Positions 48,355-57,162 of a stretch of 64,000 bases of DNA are shown one piece after another. Source of the DNA: Paenibacillus spiritus. Its GTDB lineage: Bacteria; Bacillota; Bacilli; Paenibacillales; Paenibacillaceae. The stretch lies in contig NZ_VYKK01000004.1 in the NCBI RefSeq assembly GCF_008710135.1, positions 310,001 through 374,000 of the forward strand, in the 5' to 3' direction. The stretch's first letter is position 1. The number at the start of each line of letters is the position of its first letter. A model generated the notes under the pieces. That model saw nothing but the letters and a program-made list of their open reading frames with translations. It was not told where the DNA came from and ran no database searches. The position numbers and the translations under genes are program-made.

Positions 48355-51007
48355 AACGGTTCACCTCCGCTGCCTGCAGGGTTAAATAAAATACCGTTCC
48401 TCGGGGCATCCGGTCCCGGACGCCGATAATGCCCCCATGAGCGTTCACAATCGACTTGCACAGGGACAGACCCAGGCCGAGCCCGCGCCGTCCGTCGCCC
48501 CGGACATTGTCCGCCGTGTAGAACATTTCGAACAGGCGCAGCTTCGCTTCGTCGGGGACGCCGGGGCCGTCGTCCGCCACCTCGATCTCGACCATCGCAC
48601 CCTGCCGCCGGGCCGACAGGGTAATGTGCGAGCCTTCCTGCGTATACTTGATCGCATTGTCCAGCAGGTTGATCAGCACCTGGACAATCAGCCGCGAATC
48701 CATCCGGGCCAGCAGCAGATCGCCCTCGATCTCCGTGCGGATCACATGCTTATCCCGGTTCCGGCTAAGATGAAGCAGGGCTTCGGCCGCCACTTCCTCC
48801 ACCAACTCGGCCTGCAGGTTCAGATTGATGCTGCCGTTCTCGATCCGGCTGATGGAGAGCAGGTTCTCCACGAGGCTGATAAGCCACATGGAATCGTCAT
48901 AAATATCCGTGTAGAGACTCTGCTTCTGTTCTTCGGTCAGCACGCGGGAATTGCCGACCAGAATGCCGGCATTGCCCGAAATACTCGTAAGCGGAGTGCG
49001 CAGGTCATGCGAAATTCCGCGCAGCAGGTTCGCGCGAAGCTGCTCCTGGCGAATCTGCATGACAATCTCCCGCTGGCGTTCATTCAGCCGCTCCTTCTCG
49101 AGCGCAAGGGCGCTCTCCCCGAGCAGCGCGGTCATCAGGCTGCGCTCGAATACGCCCAGAGGCTCTTCTCCGTCCATCACCACCGCAGCTACGGCCATGA
49201 CCTGGCCGCCGCCGCGCACGGCATGATACAGCCCGCGCGCTCCGAAGAAGGTGTCGGTCGTCGCTCCGGCACGCTTGTCGTTCTTGTAGACCCAATCGGC
49301 GACGGCCCGCTCGTTCTCGTCCGTATAGCCCCCCGGCAGAGGGCCGCCGTCCGGCTTCGTGAAAATCATCGGCTCGGACAGCCCTTTCTCCCCGGCGGCA
49401 TAGAGAATGACCGTTCGGTCCAGCAGCTTCACAAGCTGGCGGGCCGTCTCCTCCAGAATGCCGGGGATGTCCCCGGCCTGCTGAAGCTTGCGGCTCGTCT
49501 CCAGCAGCACTTCCGTCCGGTACGCCTTCTGCGCCGACTGGCGGGCCTGCTGCCGGACCCGCGTCGTCAGCGTGCTGGTCAGGAACGAGGAGACCAGCAT
49601 GACCGCAAACGTGACCGGATAGCCCGAATCATACGCCCGGAGCGAGAAGTACGGCGCCGTGAAGAAATAATTGAATACCAGGACGCTGAGCACCGACGAC
49701 GCTACGCTGTAGAGCCGCCCCTTCGTTACCATGGCATTCAGCAGAACGCCGAGAATATAGACTGTTATAATGTTGGCGTCCTTCATCTCCCAATGCTGGA
49801 ACACGAAGCCGATTCCGGTGCAGACCGCCAGGATGGCAGCGGTCCGGGCCAGATCGGCCGGGGACAGCTTCGGCCCGGTCCGCCGCCGGAGATTCCGGCG
49901 CGGCGCAGTGTTCGTATAGGGAATGACGTAGGTCTCGACCGCCGGTACAAGGGCGGTCAGCCGGTCCACGACGCTTCCCTTGGCCCATCTCCGTCTGCCG
50001 GGGGAACGGCCAAGCACGATTTTGGAAACCCCGCCCGCCTTGACATATTCGGCAATCTGTCCGGGGATGTCTTCCCCGTATACCGTCGCCACCTGCGCGC
50101 CGAGCTGCTCGGCCAGCCGCAGATTGCTGCGGAGAAGCTCCTTGTCCCGGGCCGAAGCCGCCACAGTGGCCGGCGTCTCCACATAGAGCGCGGTGAAGCG
50201 TCCGTGAAAAGCCTCCGCCATCCGCGCGGCTGTACGGATGACCTTCTGGTTCGAGGCTGCGGAAGACAGCCCGACCAGAATATGCTCCTTGGTGCCGTAA
50301 TCGCTCTTGCGGGCCTGGTCGCTGATCTGGATGGCGATCCGGTTCAGCTGCCGGGCCGTACAGCGAAGCGCAATCTCCCGGAGGGCCGTCAGCCGCTCCC
50401 GGGTATACAGGCCCGGTCCGTCCGCCGCTTCCGCTCGGGAGGAGCCAAGCTTCCCCTGCCGCAGCCGTTCAATCAGGTCGCCCGGGTCCAGATCGACCAG
50501 CTTGATCTGGTCCGCGCTCTCCAGCACATGGTCGGGAACCCGTTCCTGCGCGGCTGCTCCCGAGATGGAAGCGGCGATATCAGTCAGGCTCTCGATCTGC
50601 CGGACATCAAGGGTCGTATAGACATCAATCCCTGCTCGAAGCAGCTCCTCCACATCCTGATACCGCTTCTTGTGGCGGACGCCGGGACGGTTCGCGTGGG
50701 CCAGGTCGTCCACCAGAATCAGCTCCGGCCTGCGCTGCAGCGCCAGATCCAGATGCAGCTCGCCTGCCCCCTCCTTCGCTTCGCCCAGCCCCAACGCCGG
50801 AATACGCTTCAGCCCGGCCAGAAGCGCCTCCGTCTCGGGCCGGCCCCGTCCGTCGGCAACGCCGACGGCCACATCGGCTCCGCCTTTGCCCTCCTCCAGC
50901 CCGGCGCTGAGCATCGCATAGGTAGTGCCGACGCCCGGCGCGTAGCCGAGAAAGATCTTGAGTTTCCCGCGGGCGCGCGGCGCCGCGTCCCGTCTGCCGG
51001 ATTCCAT
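48347..51007 (-). CDS. kdpD: KdpD sensor histidine kinase with altered P-loop
   Basis: About 886 residues from the ATG at 51007 (a TTG at 51034 in the same frame is an alternative). Order: KdpD domain (about 15-225), universal-stress domain (about 240-365), four membrane helices (about 385-480), GAF-like region, HisKA with GISHDLRTPLTS, HATPase with DDGPGVPDE and GLGLGLSLCK. In the N-terminal P-loop the usual GAAPGVGKT reads GYAPGVGTT: the Walker Lys is Thr28, so ATP binding there is probably lost. The kinase ATP site is intact. A separate protein at 40089 carries intact P-loops. Confidence 0.93.
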   Translation of the reverse strand: MESGRRDAAPRARGKLKIFLGYAPGVGTTYAMLSAGLEEGKGGADVAVGVADGRGRPETEALLAGLKRIPALGLGEAKEGAGELHLDLALQRRPELILVDDLAHANRPGVRHKKRYQDVEELLRAGIDVYTTLDVRQIESLTDIAASISGAAAQERVPDHVLESADQIKLVDLDPGDLIERLRQGKLGSSRAEAADGPGLYTRERLTALREIALRCTARQLNRIAIQISDQARKSDYGTKEHILVGLSSAASNQKVIRTAARMAEAFHGRFTALYVETPATVAASARDKELLRSNLRLAEQLGAQVATVYGEDIPGQIAEYVKAGGVSKIVLGRSPGRRRWAKGSVVDRLTALVPAVETYVIPYTNTAPRRNLRRRTGPKLSPADLARTAAILAVCTGIGFVFQHWEMKDANIITVYILGVLLNAMVTKGRLYSVASSVLSVLVFNYFFTAPYFSLRAYDSGYPVTFAVMLVSSFLTSTLTTRVRQQARQSAQKAYRTEVLLETSRKLQQAGDIPGILEETARQLVKLLDRTVILYAAGEKGLSEPMIFTKPDGGPLPGGYTDENERAVADWVYKNDKRAGATTDTFFGARGLYHAVRGGGQVMAVAAVVMDGEEPLGVFERSLMTALLGESALALEKERLNERQREIVMQIRQEQLRANLLRGISHDLRTPLTSISGNAGILVGNSRVLTEEQKQSLYTDIYDDSMWLISLVENLLSISRIENGSINLNLQAELVEEVAAEALLHLSRNRDKHVIRTEIEGDLLLARMDSRLIVQVLINLLDNAIKYTQEGSHITLSARRQGAMVEIEVADDGPGVPDEAKLRLFEMFYTADNVRGDGRRGLGLGLSLCKSIVNAHGGIIGVRDRMPRGTVFYLTLQAAEVNRYE

Positions 51008-51108
51008 CAATTCAAGCCCGCTTTCTCCTGTCAATTTACAGATACGCTTATATGCTCATTTCATTATTTCATTATCTGATAGTATAGCATGCGACGGATC
51101 AGCATCGT

Positions 51109-51147
51109 ATTATGACTTCCGGCCGCGCATTAAGATTGCATTAAGAT
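51109..51147 (-). promoter_or_regulatory. kdpDE promoter with candidate KdpE operator
   Basis: TTAAGAT at 51130-51136 and at 51141-51147 (period 11 bp). A -10 CATAAT lies at 51114-51109, 15 bp from the proximal repeat. The layout matches that at the kdpF promoter, implying autoregulation of kdpDE. Confidence 0.72.
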
Positions 51148-51305
51148 GAGCTGTTCTGCGCCTACCTTGATCCGCTACTATGACGCCGCTTGCGTTCCGG
51201 GAGCGCCACCGCCTCTAGGGGGGGCGCTAGGGAAGGTGAGCTTTCAGCTATTTTTCAACCTTAGTGTGTAGACTGGGCCTTATGCTGAAAGAAAGGAGAT
51301 CTGCC

Positions 51306-52865
51306 ATGCTGCACCGATCCGTTAACCGGACGCTCTATGGGCTGCTCGCCCTGTTCATGGGACTCTTCGTCGTCTCGTCGCTGTTCCTGCGGGCCAAATA
51401 CAATTACGGGGTCTACGGCGATACCCCGATTCTGGAACGCCAGAAGCCCTTGATTCTGCTTGCGCTGTCGCTGCTCGTCCTTCTGGGCGCAGCCGGCCTG
51501 TACCGCTTATCCCGCTGGTTGGAGAAATATCCTCGGCGCGCCGTAATTCCGGGTGTTCTGCTGCTCTCCTTCGCCGTACAAGCGGCCATTGTTCTGCTGT
51601 TCCCGCGCGTGCCGACCGATGACTCCCAGACCGTGCTGTCGCTCGCCCTGGATATGCTCTACGATCATGACTACTCCTCCTTCCAGTCCGGCGGGTATCT
51701 GTATATGTTCCCGTTCAATTTCTCGGTCGTGCTGTACCTGCGGACCCTTCTTGCCCTGTTCCCGGACAACTATTTGACCATTAAGCTGTTCAGCATCCTG
51801 TTCACGCTGGCGACCGCCTGGCTCATCTATCGGATCGACCGGGAGCTGAACCCCAAGGAAGAGCGCCGGGGGTACGGCGTGCTGTTGGCGGCTGCGTTTT
51901 TTCTGCCGGCGCTGTTCATGAACAATCTGATCTACAACGACGTTATCGCCACCGCCCTTCTGACCGGCTCGGTGTACGCCTGCATCCGGTTCGTCCGGCG
52001 CGGCGGGCCGCTTGGCTGGATTGCACTGTCGGCTGCGCTGTTGGCGGCCGGGAATTATTTTCGCAGCATCGGCGCCCTCTTTCTGATTGCCTCCATTCTG
52101 TATATTCTGCTGTCTCTGCGGTCGGTGGGCGTCAAAAAAGCGCTGCTGGCTCTCGTTCTCCTCGTGGGCCTCTTCAACGTTCCGTCCTGGACGCAGAACG
52201 CCGTTCTTCAGGCGTCGGGCATTACGAACGAGCCGGTGACGAAGAACTCCGCCCCCGTCTACATGTGGCTGAACATGGGACTTAACACGGATACCTGGGG
52301 GTTCTGGGATGAGCGGGAGAGCTACAGCATTTACCAGAACGAGGCCGGGTACAACCAAGCCGCCAGCTCCGTGCTGTTCAAGCAGGAGATCAGGCGCAAG
52401 CTGTCCGAAGCTTCTCCCGGCGAACTCGCCGGCATGTATTACCGCAAATTGATCTGGACCTGGACGGAAGGAACGTACCAGCTTGACCGGTACGGCATCG
52501 GCAATCAAAGCGAGGGCGGGAGAGGAATGGGCAGAGGCAGCCTGATGGGCGGCTACAGCTACCAGACCGCCGCGACCCGCACGTTCACCAGCGATTCCGC
52601 CTTACGTTCAGGGCTGCTCTGGATTGCCTATACAGCCAACTTCCTGCTCTATGTCTGCACGCTGGCGGGACTGGTTCTGAGCATCCGGCGCCGCCGGTTC
52701 GACGAAGCGCTTCCGGTGTTGATTCTTCTCGGCTTCATTGCGTTCTACCTCGTCTGGGAGATCAAATCGCGCTATATTTATCCGACGTACCCGCTGCTGA
52801 TTCTGCTGGCCTGCATGGGCTTCAGAGCGATTCGGGGCCTCCGTCCGGCCAGGGAGGGGGATTAA
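51306..52865 (+). CDS. GT39-like membrane glycosyltransferase
   Basis: 519 residues from the ATG at 51306 (AAAGGAG upstream). About eleven membrane helices with a large extracytoplasmic C-terminal-half loop. The first loop contains PRVPTDDSQTVL, in which the acidic pair matches the catalytic Asp of GT-C/PMT-type enzymes; NNLIYNDVIATALLTGS follows. These use polyprenyl-linked sugars to modify envelope polymers. Acceptor unknown. It is co-transcribed with the lipoprotein gene that starts one base after its stop. Confidence 0.8.
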   Translation: MLHRSVNRTLYGLLALFMGLFVVSSLFLRAKYNYGVYGDTPILERQKPLILLALSLLVLLGAAGLYRLSRWLEKYPRRAVIPGVLLLSFAVQAAIVLLFPRVPTDDSQTVLSLALDMLYDHDYSSFQSGGYLYMFPFNFSVVLYLRTLLALFPDNYLTIKLFSILFTLATAWLIYRIDRELNPKEERRGYGVLLAAAFFLPALFMNNLIYNDVIATALLTGSVYACIRFVRRGGPLGWIALSAALLAAGNYFRSIGALFLIASILYILLSLRSVGVKKALLALVLLVGLFNVPSWTQNAVLQASGITNEPVTKNSAPVYMWLNMGLNTDTWGFWDERESYSIYQNEAGYNQAASSVLFKQEIRRKLSEASPGELAGMYYRKLIWTWTEGTYQLDRYGIGNQSEGGRGMGRGSLMGGYSYQTAATRTFTSDSALRSGLLWIAYTANFLLYVCTLAGLVLSIRRRRFDEALPVLILLGFIAFYLVWEIKSRYIYPTYPLLILLACMGFRAIRGLRPAREGD

Positions 52866-52866
52866 C

Positions 52867-53133
52867 ATGCGAAGAGCGATACGGCGGATGCTTCTCCTTC
52901 TGCTTGCGGCAAGCTGCCTGCTTCTGACCGCCTGCCATGTTATATCCGACCAGAGAATCACCCGGTCCGGCTCGTTCCCCGGAATGGGCGGCGGCATGCG
53001 GGGCGAAACCCCGCAGAGGGAATGGCCGCGGCCGGACGGCGGCGGCCGGACGGACCAGAATCAGGCCCCGGACGGCGGCGGGGGCCAAGCCCGGCGGGAG
53101 GCTCCGGGCGGCAGCACGGGACAAAATCCGTAG
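52867..53133 (+). CDS. Small Gly/Pro-rich lipoprotein
   Basis: 88 residues. Signal peptide with lipobox LLTAC (Cys23), then a disordered Gly/Arg/Pro/Gln-rich tail. GGGAGGGGG overlaps the end of the glycosyltransferase gene. Possibly an accessory of the glycosyltransferase; function unknown. Confidence 0.7.
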   Translation: MRRAIRRMLLLLLAASCLLLTACHVISDQRITRSGSFPGMGGGMRGETPQREWPRPDGGGRTDQNQAPDGGGGQARREAPGGSTGQNP

Positions 53134-53230
53134 AAGCATCCGGTATCCGGGTCCGATTTCCCGCCCGGCTGTTACAAACGCCCGCCTAGAGGGTAATAGA
53201 TTCATGTAACCAAGCCTGGCATTTTTGGGA

Positions 53231-53259
53231 TTGCATTCCGGGAATGCGGAAGGTATACT
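53231..53259 (+). promoter_or_regulatory. Promoter of the riboswitch transcript, with palindrome in the spacer
   Basis: TTGCAT (53231-53236), 17-bp spacer, TATACT (53254-53259). The spacer contains GCATTCC-G-GGAATGC, a perfect palindrome (53233-53247), a possible repressor site. Transcription should begin near 53266. Confidence 0.7.
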
Positions 53260-53263
53260 GAAG

Positions 53264-53392
53264 TTACGCTTAATTTTCAGCCTTGTGCTGAGAAGCGGGG
53301 GAACCAGTTAATTGGGGCGAATCATTCCGTGACAGGAATGTAGGGTACCATCTTACCCGAGTCCGTCAGCTAACCTCGTCAGCAGTGGATGG
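53264..53392 (+). promoter_or_regulatory. c-di-AMP riboswitch (ydaO/yuaA class)
   Basis: Hallmarks in order: GAAGCGGGGGAACCAG (53291 on), TTGGGGCGAATCATTCC, the pairing AGGGTAC...ACCCGA, and the highly conserved GAGTCCGTCAGCTAACCTCG near 53360-53379. This class is an OFF switch that promotes termination when c-di-AMP is bound. A terminator follows at 53415. The gene controlled appears to be the 57-residue protein at 53521. Confidence 0.93.
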
Positions 53393-53414
53393 GTCTATTT
53401 ATTTGCGAATACGC

Positions 53415-53442
53415 AGAGGCCCTGTTCCGGGGCCTCTTTTTT
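53415..53442 (+). terminator. Riboswitch expression-platform terminator
   Basis: 8-bp stem AGAGGCCC/GGGCCTCT with a 7-nt loop, followed by a run of T. Confidence 0.88.
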
Positions 53443-53520
53443 GTCCCCTTCGCTGGCGCAGGCTGTACAATTTCACGGGTTGCCTCCTTCATCCATTATG
53501 AGATCAAAGGAGTGTTGGAT

Positions 53521-53694
53521 GTGAATACAGTCAACAATATGGGACAATTGCCGATGCTCTACGATGCCGGAGCGAAGCTGAAGGGAACAGCGGACCGCTT
53601 CAGCGATTATTGCCGCACCCTGATGGATTGGGAAGAACCGCTGGACCTTCTGCAAAAGCTTGTGAATCCCGATGACGGGGATTTGATGGACTGA
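53521..53694 (+). CDS. 57-residue protein under c-di-AMP riboswitch control
   Basis: Starts at GTG 53521 with AAAGGAG 9 nt upstream. Sequence begins MNTVNNMGQLPMLYDAGAKL, then a helical, acidic part (DRFSDYCRTLMDWEEPLDLL) and an Asp-rich end. No membrane helix, so not a transporter. No family recognised. An extra possible -10 TACAAT (53466) could also give riboswitch-independent transcription. Confidence 0.68.
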   Translation: MNTVNNMGQLPMLYDAGAKLKGTADRFSDYCRTLMDWEEPLDLLQKLVNPDDGDLMD

Positions 53695-53763
53695 TTCGGC
53701 CGCATGGCCCTCTAGCCGGCATGACGGCTTTCTTTGCAACAAGAAATCATGAATTTACATTCT

Positions 53764-53798
53764 AAACGGCAGCCAAGGAGATCCTTGAGCTGCCGTTT
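53764..53798. terminator. Bidirectional terminator at the left edge of the ATP-grasp cassette
   Basis: AAACGGCAGC/GCTGCCGTTT stem with inner CAAGG/CCTTG; arms start with A-run and end with T-run, so it can serve both the 53521 and the 53821 gene. Confidence 0.75.
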
Positions 53799-53820
53799 GA
53801 TTGTATTAAGGGACCCTTCG

Positions 53821-55110
53821 TCAGACCGGCGCGGAGCTTTCTTCCGAGAAAGGCGGCTTCCCGTTCATTCCCTGCCCGGCCCTCTTTCTGTCTTTATGGA
53901 GCAGAACCAGCATTAGCAGCGAATAGAGCAGACTTAAGGCGAGTATCAGAAGCCATAGCCGACCCAGGCTTATTTGTTTCAGAAGCACCCCTGTCAGAGG
54001 CGGGCACAGCGTGTAGCCGAGACATCCGACAAACAGCAGGATTCCATTCATTCGTCCTTGATGCGTGTCGGGGACGCGGGACGCCGTGAACAAATTAATA
54101 TTGGTTTGAATTAAGATTTCTCCCAGGGTCCAAATCACGGTCGAAGCAGCTACCAAGCCGAGATAAGGATGGGCACTTAATAAGGACAATCCCCCAAAAC
54201 CGGCTCCATACAATACCGCTCCTACCGCTATCGCAACCAGCGGATTCATCCATCGCGTAACATTCAATAGAACCGTCGTCGCCAGAATGACAGTGATTGC
54301 ATTAACGGTCATTACGTATCCGAAGTAAGTCGCCCCTCTGTCCCCGAAGCTTGTGTTCATCTGCAGCGGAATGCTAAATGAAGCCTGCATGTATATGAAA
54401 TAATTCAGGAAGGAAATCACGACAAACCAGGCCACCAGCGGTCTTAACCGGAGAACCCAGTACCATCCCGCCGCAGGTTCCGAAGCCTGGACGCCGGCTC
54501 CCGGGGCTTGGCGGTGCGCTGTTCCGGCATTCGACTTTGTGGAAATATTCACTTTGTATTGAATGATGGCCGTGGACACCAGAAAGATAACGCCGATTCC
54601 GCCAAAAACATAATCCATATGGTGTCGGATAAATAAGCCCGCAAGCAATGGTCCCAGCGCGATGCCCAGATTGACGCCAAGATACATCAGAGAGAAGATC
54701 GTCTTTCTCTCTTTCTCTTCGGCAGACAGTTGAATGACAAGCGCGTTATAAGCCGGGCGCGTTATGCTGAGAAAGAACATCACCGCAATAAGAAGATAAG
54801 CCACCAGGTAAGAACCCGGCACCAACGCGCATCCTGCAACAATAAGGCCCGCTGCAAGCTGGCCCAGGACAATGACCTTCTTCTTCCCTATCCGGTCGCT
54901 GAGATAGCCGCCAAGCAGCACCCCGGGACCGCTGGTCAGAGCTGCCATAGACACGAAGGTTCCTGCCGCCAATGCGCTGAGCCCCAATTGAATGGTTAAG
55001 AAGAGCGTAATTAAGGAGAACACGAAATCGCCCATACTGTTGATGGTCCGCGCCAGACAAAGATAATAGACTTCTTTACTCAAGCCGTGGTACGTTTTGA
55101 GCCATTTCAA
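53821..55110 (-). CDS. MFS drug/peptide exporter
   Basis: 429 residues, twelve membrane helices. MFS signature GGYLSDRIGKKKVIVLG between helices 2 and 3, and a central cytosolic linker of about 35 residues near 195. Start is TTG at 55110 with AAGGAG 9 nt upstream. It begins 28 bp after the ATP-grasp gene, so the two are one operon; export of the ligase product is the natural guess, as BacE exports bacilysin. Confidence 0.88.
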   Translation of the reverse strand: MKWLKTYHGLSKEVYYLCLARTINSMGDFVFSLITLFLTIQLGLSALAAGTFVSMAALTSGPGVLLGGYLSDRIGKKKVIVLGQLAAGLIVAGCALVPGSYLVAYLLIAVMFFLSITRPAYNALVIQLSAEEKERKTIFSLMYLGVNLGIALGPLLAGLFIRHHMDYVFGGIGVIFLVSTAIIQYKVNISTKSNAGTAHRQAPGAGVQASEPAAGWYWVLRLRPLVAWFVVISFLNYFIYMQASFSIPLQMNTSFGDRGATYFGYVMTVNAITVILATTVLLNVTRWMNPLVAIAVGAVLYGAGFGGLSLLSAHPYLGLVAASTVIWTLGEILIQTNINLFTASRVPDTHQGRMNGILLFVGCLGYTLCPPLTGVLLKQISLGRLWLLILALSLLYSLLMLVLLHKDRKRAGQGMNGKPPFSEESSAPV

Positions 55111-55137
55111 TAGTCTTCGCTCCTTGATAGATAGTCA

Positions 55138-56379
55138 TCAGACCGGTTCGGGGGCCATCACTTGGATTTCAAAACGATGGTACATATCTAACAGCGTTTC
55201 ACGAAGAGTTTCAAAATCACGGCCTTCGACGATGGCATATCCCGAACGGGTCATCGTGTCTCTCACATCGCCCGCCTCCTGGCCGATCCGATAGGAAACA
55301 TTGAAGTCAAGAAGCCCCTCTACATCGGCATAGTCCTCTTTTTGCGAAATTTTTTGAATGATGCCGGAACGGGACGGAAAGCAAACCATGCCGGTAAATT
55401 GATCAGAAGGCGTTCTTCGTTTTGGCTCATAAAGCCCTAGCTCCAGCTCGCTAATTGCATCGAACAGATCAATGCCGTGCGTATTTCGGATGCATGGCGG
55501 CATGACCTGGGCTCCGCCGATTCTGGCGCCGATCTCCCCAAAGACAACCTCGCCTTCTTCAGTAAGGAACAGCTCGGCATGGGTTACGGAATTATGGATG
55601 CCAAGCGCGGAAATCGCCCGGCGGTTTATTTCCCGGATTTGATCTACGTGCTCCAGACCCGAACCGTCCGGAATCGTAATGCTGGCAGGAGGCTTACCCT
55701 TGGTGGCAATATCGAGACAATTAAAAAGATACTGGGAGACCGAAGCGAAGACCACTTCTCCCGAAGCGACGATGGAGTCGCAGTGAAACTCTTTGCCTGA
55801 AATGAATTCTTCTAACAGGTCTTTTTGACCGTTGCGGCGGAAATTCCGGATATAGCTCTGAAGCTCTTGCGCATCGGATATTTTGTAAGTATTTATTGTT
55901 CCGAATCCGCTTAAGGGTTTTACGATAATTGGAAACCCGTTCCGCTCCGCGAAATCTTCATAATCGCCAAGATTCATCGCCACTGCCGCCCGGGCGGTGC
56001 GAATTCCGCACTGCTGCAGCATCTGCTTCATGATCCATTTGTTCCTTACGGCGAGCGCCTGATTCTTCTGAAGCCCGGGAATCCCATAAGCGGAACGGAT
56101 CTCCCCGCCAATCTCAATCGCATTCTCTCCGGGCGTCAGAAGCGCCGCAATGCTGTGCGTCTGCCGGATTTCCTCAACATGATGGGCGATCTGATCCCTC
56201 GCTTCCAGTCGGTCTATAAACCGGATTTCATCGAAATAAGGCTCCAGAACCTCTTCCTGCTGCAAATTTTCGCGTTCAATGACAAGGATCTTCCGGTACT
56301 GCGGAAATCGTTTCAGTGGCCGGATGAAATTCAAAACAAACGGCAATCTGAAATCCGATATGTAGACCAATGCCTCCAT
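55138..56379 (-). CDS. ATP-grasp carboxylate-amine ligase
   Basis: 413 residues. N-terminal Rossmann-like domain (about 1-105); ATP-grasp core with NGFPIIVKPLSGFGTINTY, LLEEFISGKEFHCDSIV, and the metal site HAELFLTEEGEVVFGEIGARIGG (shortened: VVFGEIGARIGG). C-terminal domain to residue 413. The pattern is that of the L-amino acid ligase/BacD group rather than biotin carboxylases or D-Ala ligases. It probably joins an amino acid to another amine through an acyl phosphate. AGGGGGAG precedes the ATG. Confidence 0.85.
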   Translation of the reverse strand: MEALVYISDFRLPFVLNFIRPLKRFPQYRKILVIERENLQQEEVLEPYFDEIRFIDRLEARDQIAHHVEEIRQTHSIAALLTPGENAIEIGGEIRSAYGIPGLQKNQALAVRNKWIMKQMLQQCGIRTARAAVAMNLGDYEDFAERNGFPIIVKPLSGFGTINTYKISDAQELQSYIRNFRRNGQKDLLEEFISGKEFHCDSIVASGEVVFASVSQYLFNCLDIATKGKPPASITIPDGSGLEHVDQIREINRRAISALGIHNSVTHAELFLTEEGEVVFGEIGARIGGAQVMPPCIRNTHGIDLFDAISELELGLYEPKRRTPSDQFTGMVCFPSRSGIIQKISQKEDYADVEGLLDFNVSYRIGQEAGDVRDTMTRSGYAIVEGRDFETLRETLLDMYHRFEIQVMAPEPV

Positions 56380-56438
56380 CGCCGTTCTCTCCCCCTTTAA
56401 AAGAATTGTATAAATGGATAAAAATTGAATTTGAATAA

Positions 56439-56566
56439 AATATATATCAGTTTTTAAAGTAAATCAATTCCGGATTGCGGTTTATTAAAACATTAAAGCA
56501 TAAATACGTCAATTCTTTGATGTATTAAATTGTTAATTGACAAAATTGATTAACCCCCCTTAGAAT
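56439..56566. promoter_or_regulatory. Divergent promoters of the ATP-grasp cassette
   Basis: Minus strand: TTGATT (56467-56462), 17 bp, TATATT (56444-56439). Plus strand: TTGACA (56537-56542), 18 bp, TAGAAT (56561-56566), start near 56573. The 220-bp region is strikingly AT-rich compared with the rest of the window. Confidence 0.68.
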
Positions 56567-56601
56567 CATCCTTGATTTTAAATTTAAGGGAGGAAATGGA
56601 A

Positions 56602-57162
56602 GTGATTACTTCAACCAGTTCTTATTCCGTTCTTGGAACACTGGGCGATTCGGAAGGATTTCTTACTTGCAGCATGCATGTCGCTAAAGAATGGGATCAC
56701 GCCGATCAAATCAGGGCTTATCCTTTATTCGAGACGGCCGCCGAGGATTTGCGTTCCGAGAAAATCGACTGTCTGTTGGTGCCCGCTGCCTATCCCCACT
56801 TGGGCCGCTTTATAATGGACCGGGATCTGAAAGCGGCCGAAAGCTTTATCCGCCAAATTCCGGCGCTTGTTCTCGGGGGAATGGAATCCGTGCCGTCCTC
56901 CAGCACTGAACAGGTCTACCATCATCCGGCAACAACTCACCTGCTGTCCGAAATTGATACGGAGTATCAGGAAACCGTCGGCGTTGCTTCCAACTCGGAA
57001 GCCTGCAGAAGGGTTCTGGAGAACCCTCAAAGCTCTGTATGTATTACCAACCAGCTCTGTGCGGATTACTACGGACTATCAACCTATAAGATTCTACGTG
57101 AAGGGATCCGAATGCCATGGATTTGTTTTACCAAAATGACGGACAGCCGATTACGCCCATGA
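56602..57162 (+). CDS. BacA-like protein (prephenate dehydratase fold)
   Basis: 186 residues from GTG 56602, with GGAGG 8 nt upstream (ATG 56596 is only 2 nt from it). It starts YSVLGTLGDSEGFLTCSMHV, like the TLGPEGTSSE start of BacA/PheA. IDCLLVPAAYPHLGRFIMDRDL and the late NQLCADYYGLSTYKILREGI (followed by MPWICFTK) align with B. subtilis BacA. The TRF motif of true prephenate dehydratases is absent. BacA decarboxylates prephenate in bacilysin synthesis; whether this one is an enzyme or a sensor is open. Confidence 0.7.
   Translation: MITSTSSYSVLGTLGDSEGFLTCSMHVAKEWDHADQIRAYPLFETAAEDLRSEKIDCLLVPAAYPHLGRFIMDRDLKAAESFIRQIPALVLGGMESVPSSSTEQVYHHPATTHLLSEIDTEYQETVGVASNSEACRRVLENPQSSVCITNQLCADYYGLSTYKILREGIRMPWICFTKMTDSRLRP

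Noticed and set aside
48437..51079. 880-codon open frame antisense to kdpD
   Set aside because: Shadow frame without motifs; KdpD domains are all on the minus strand.
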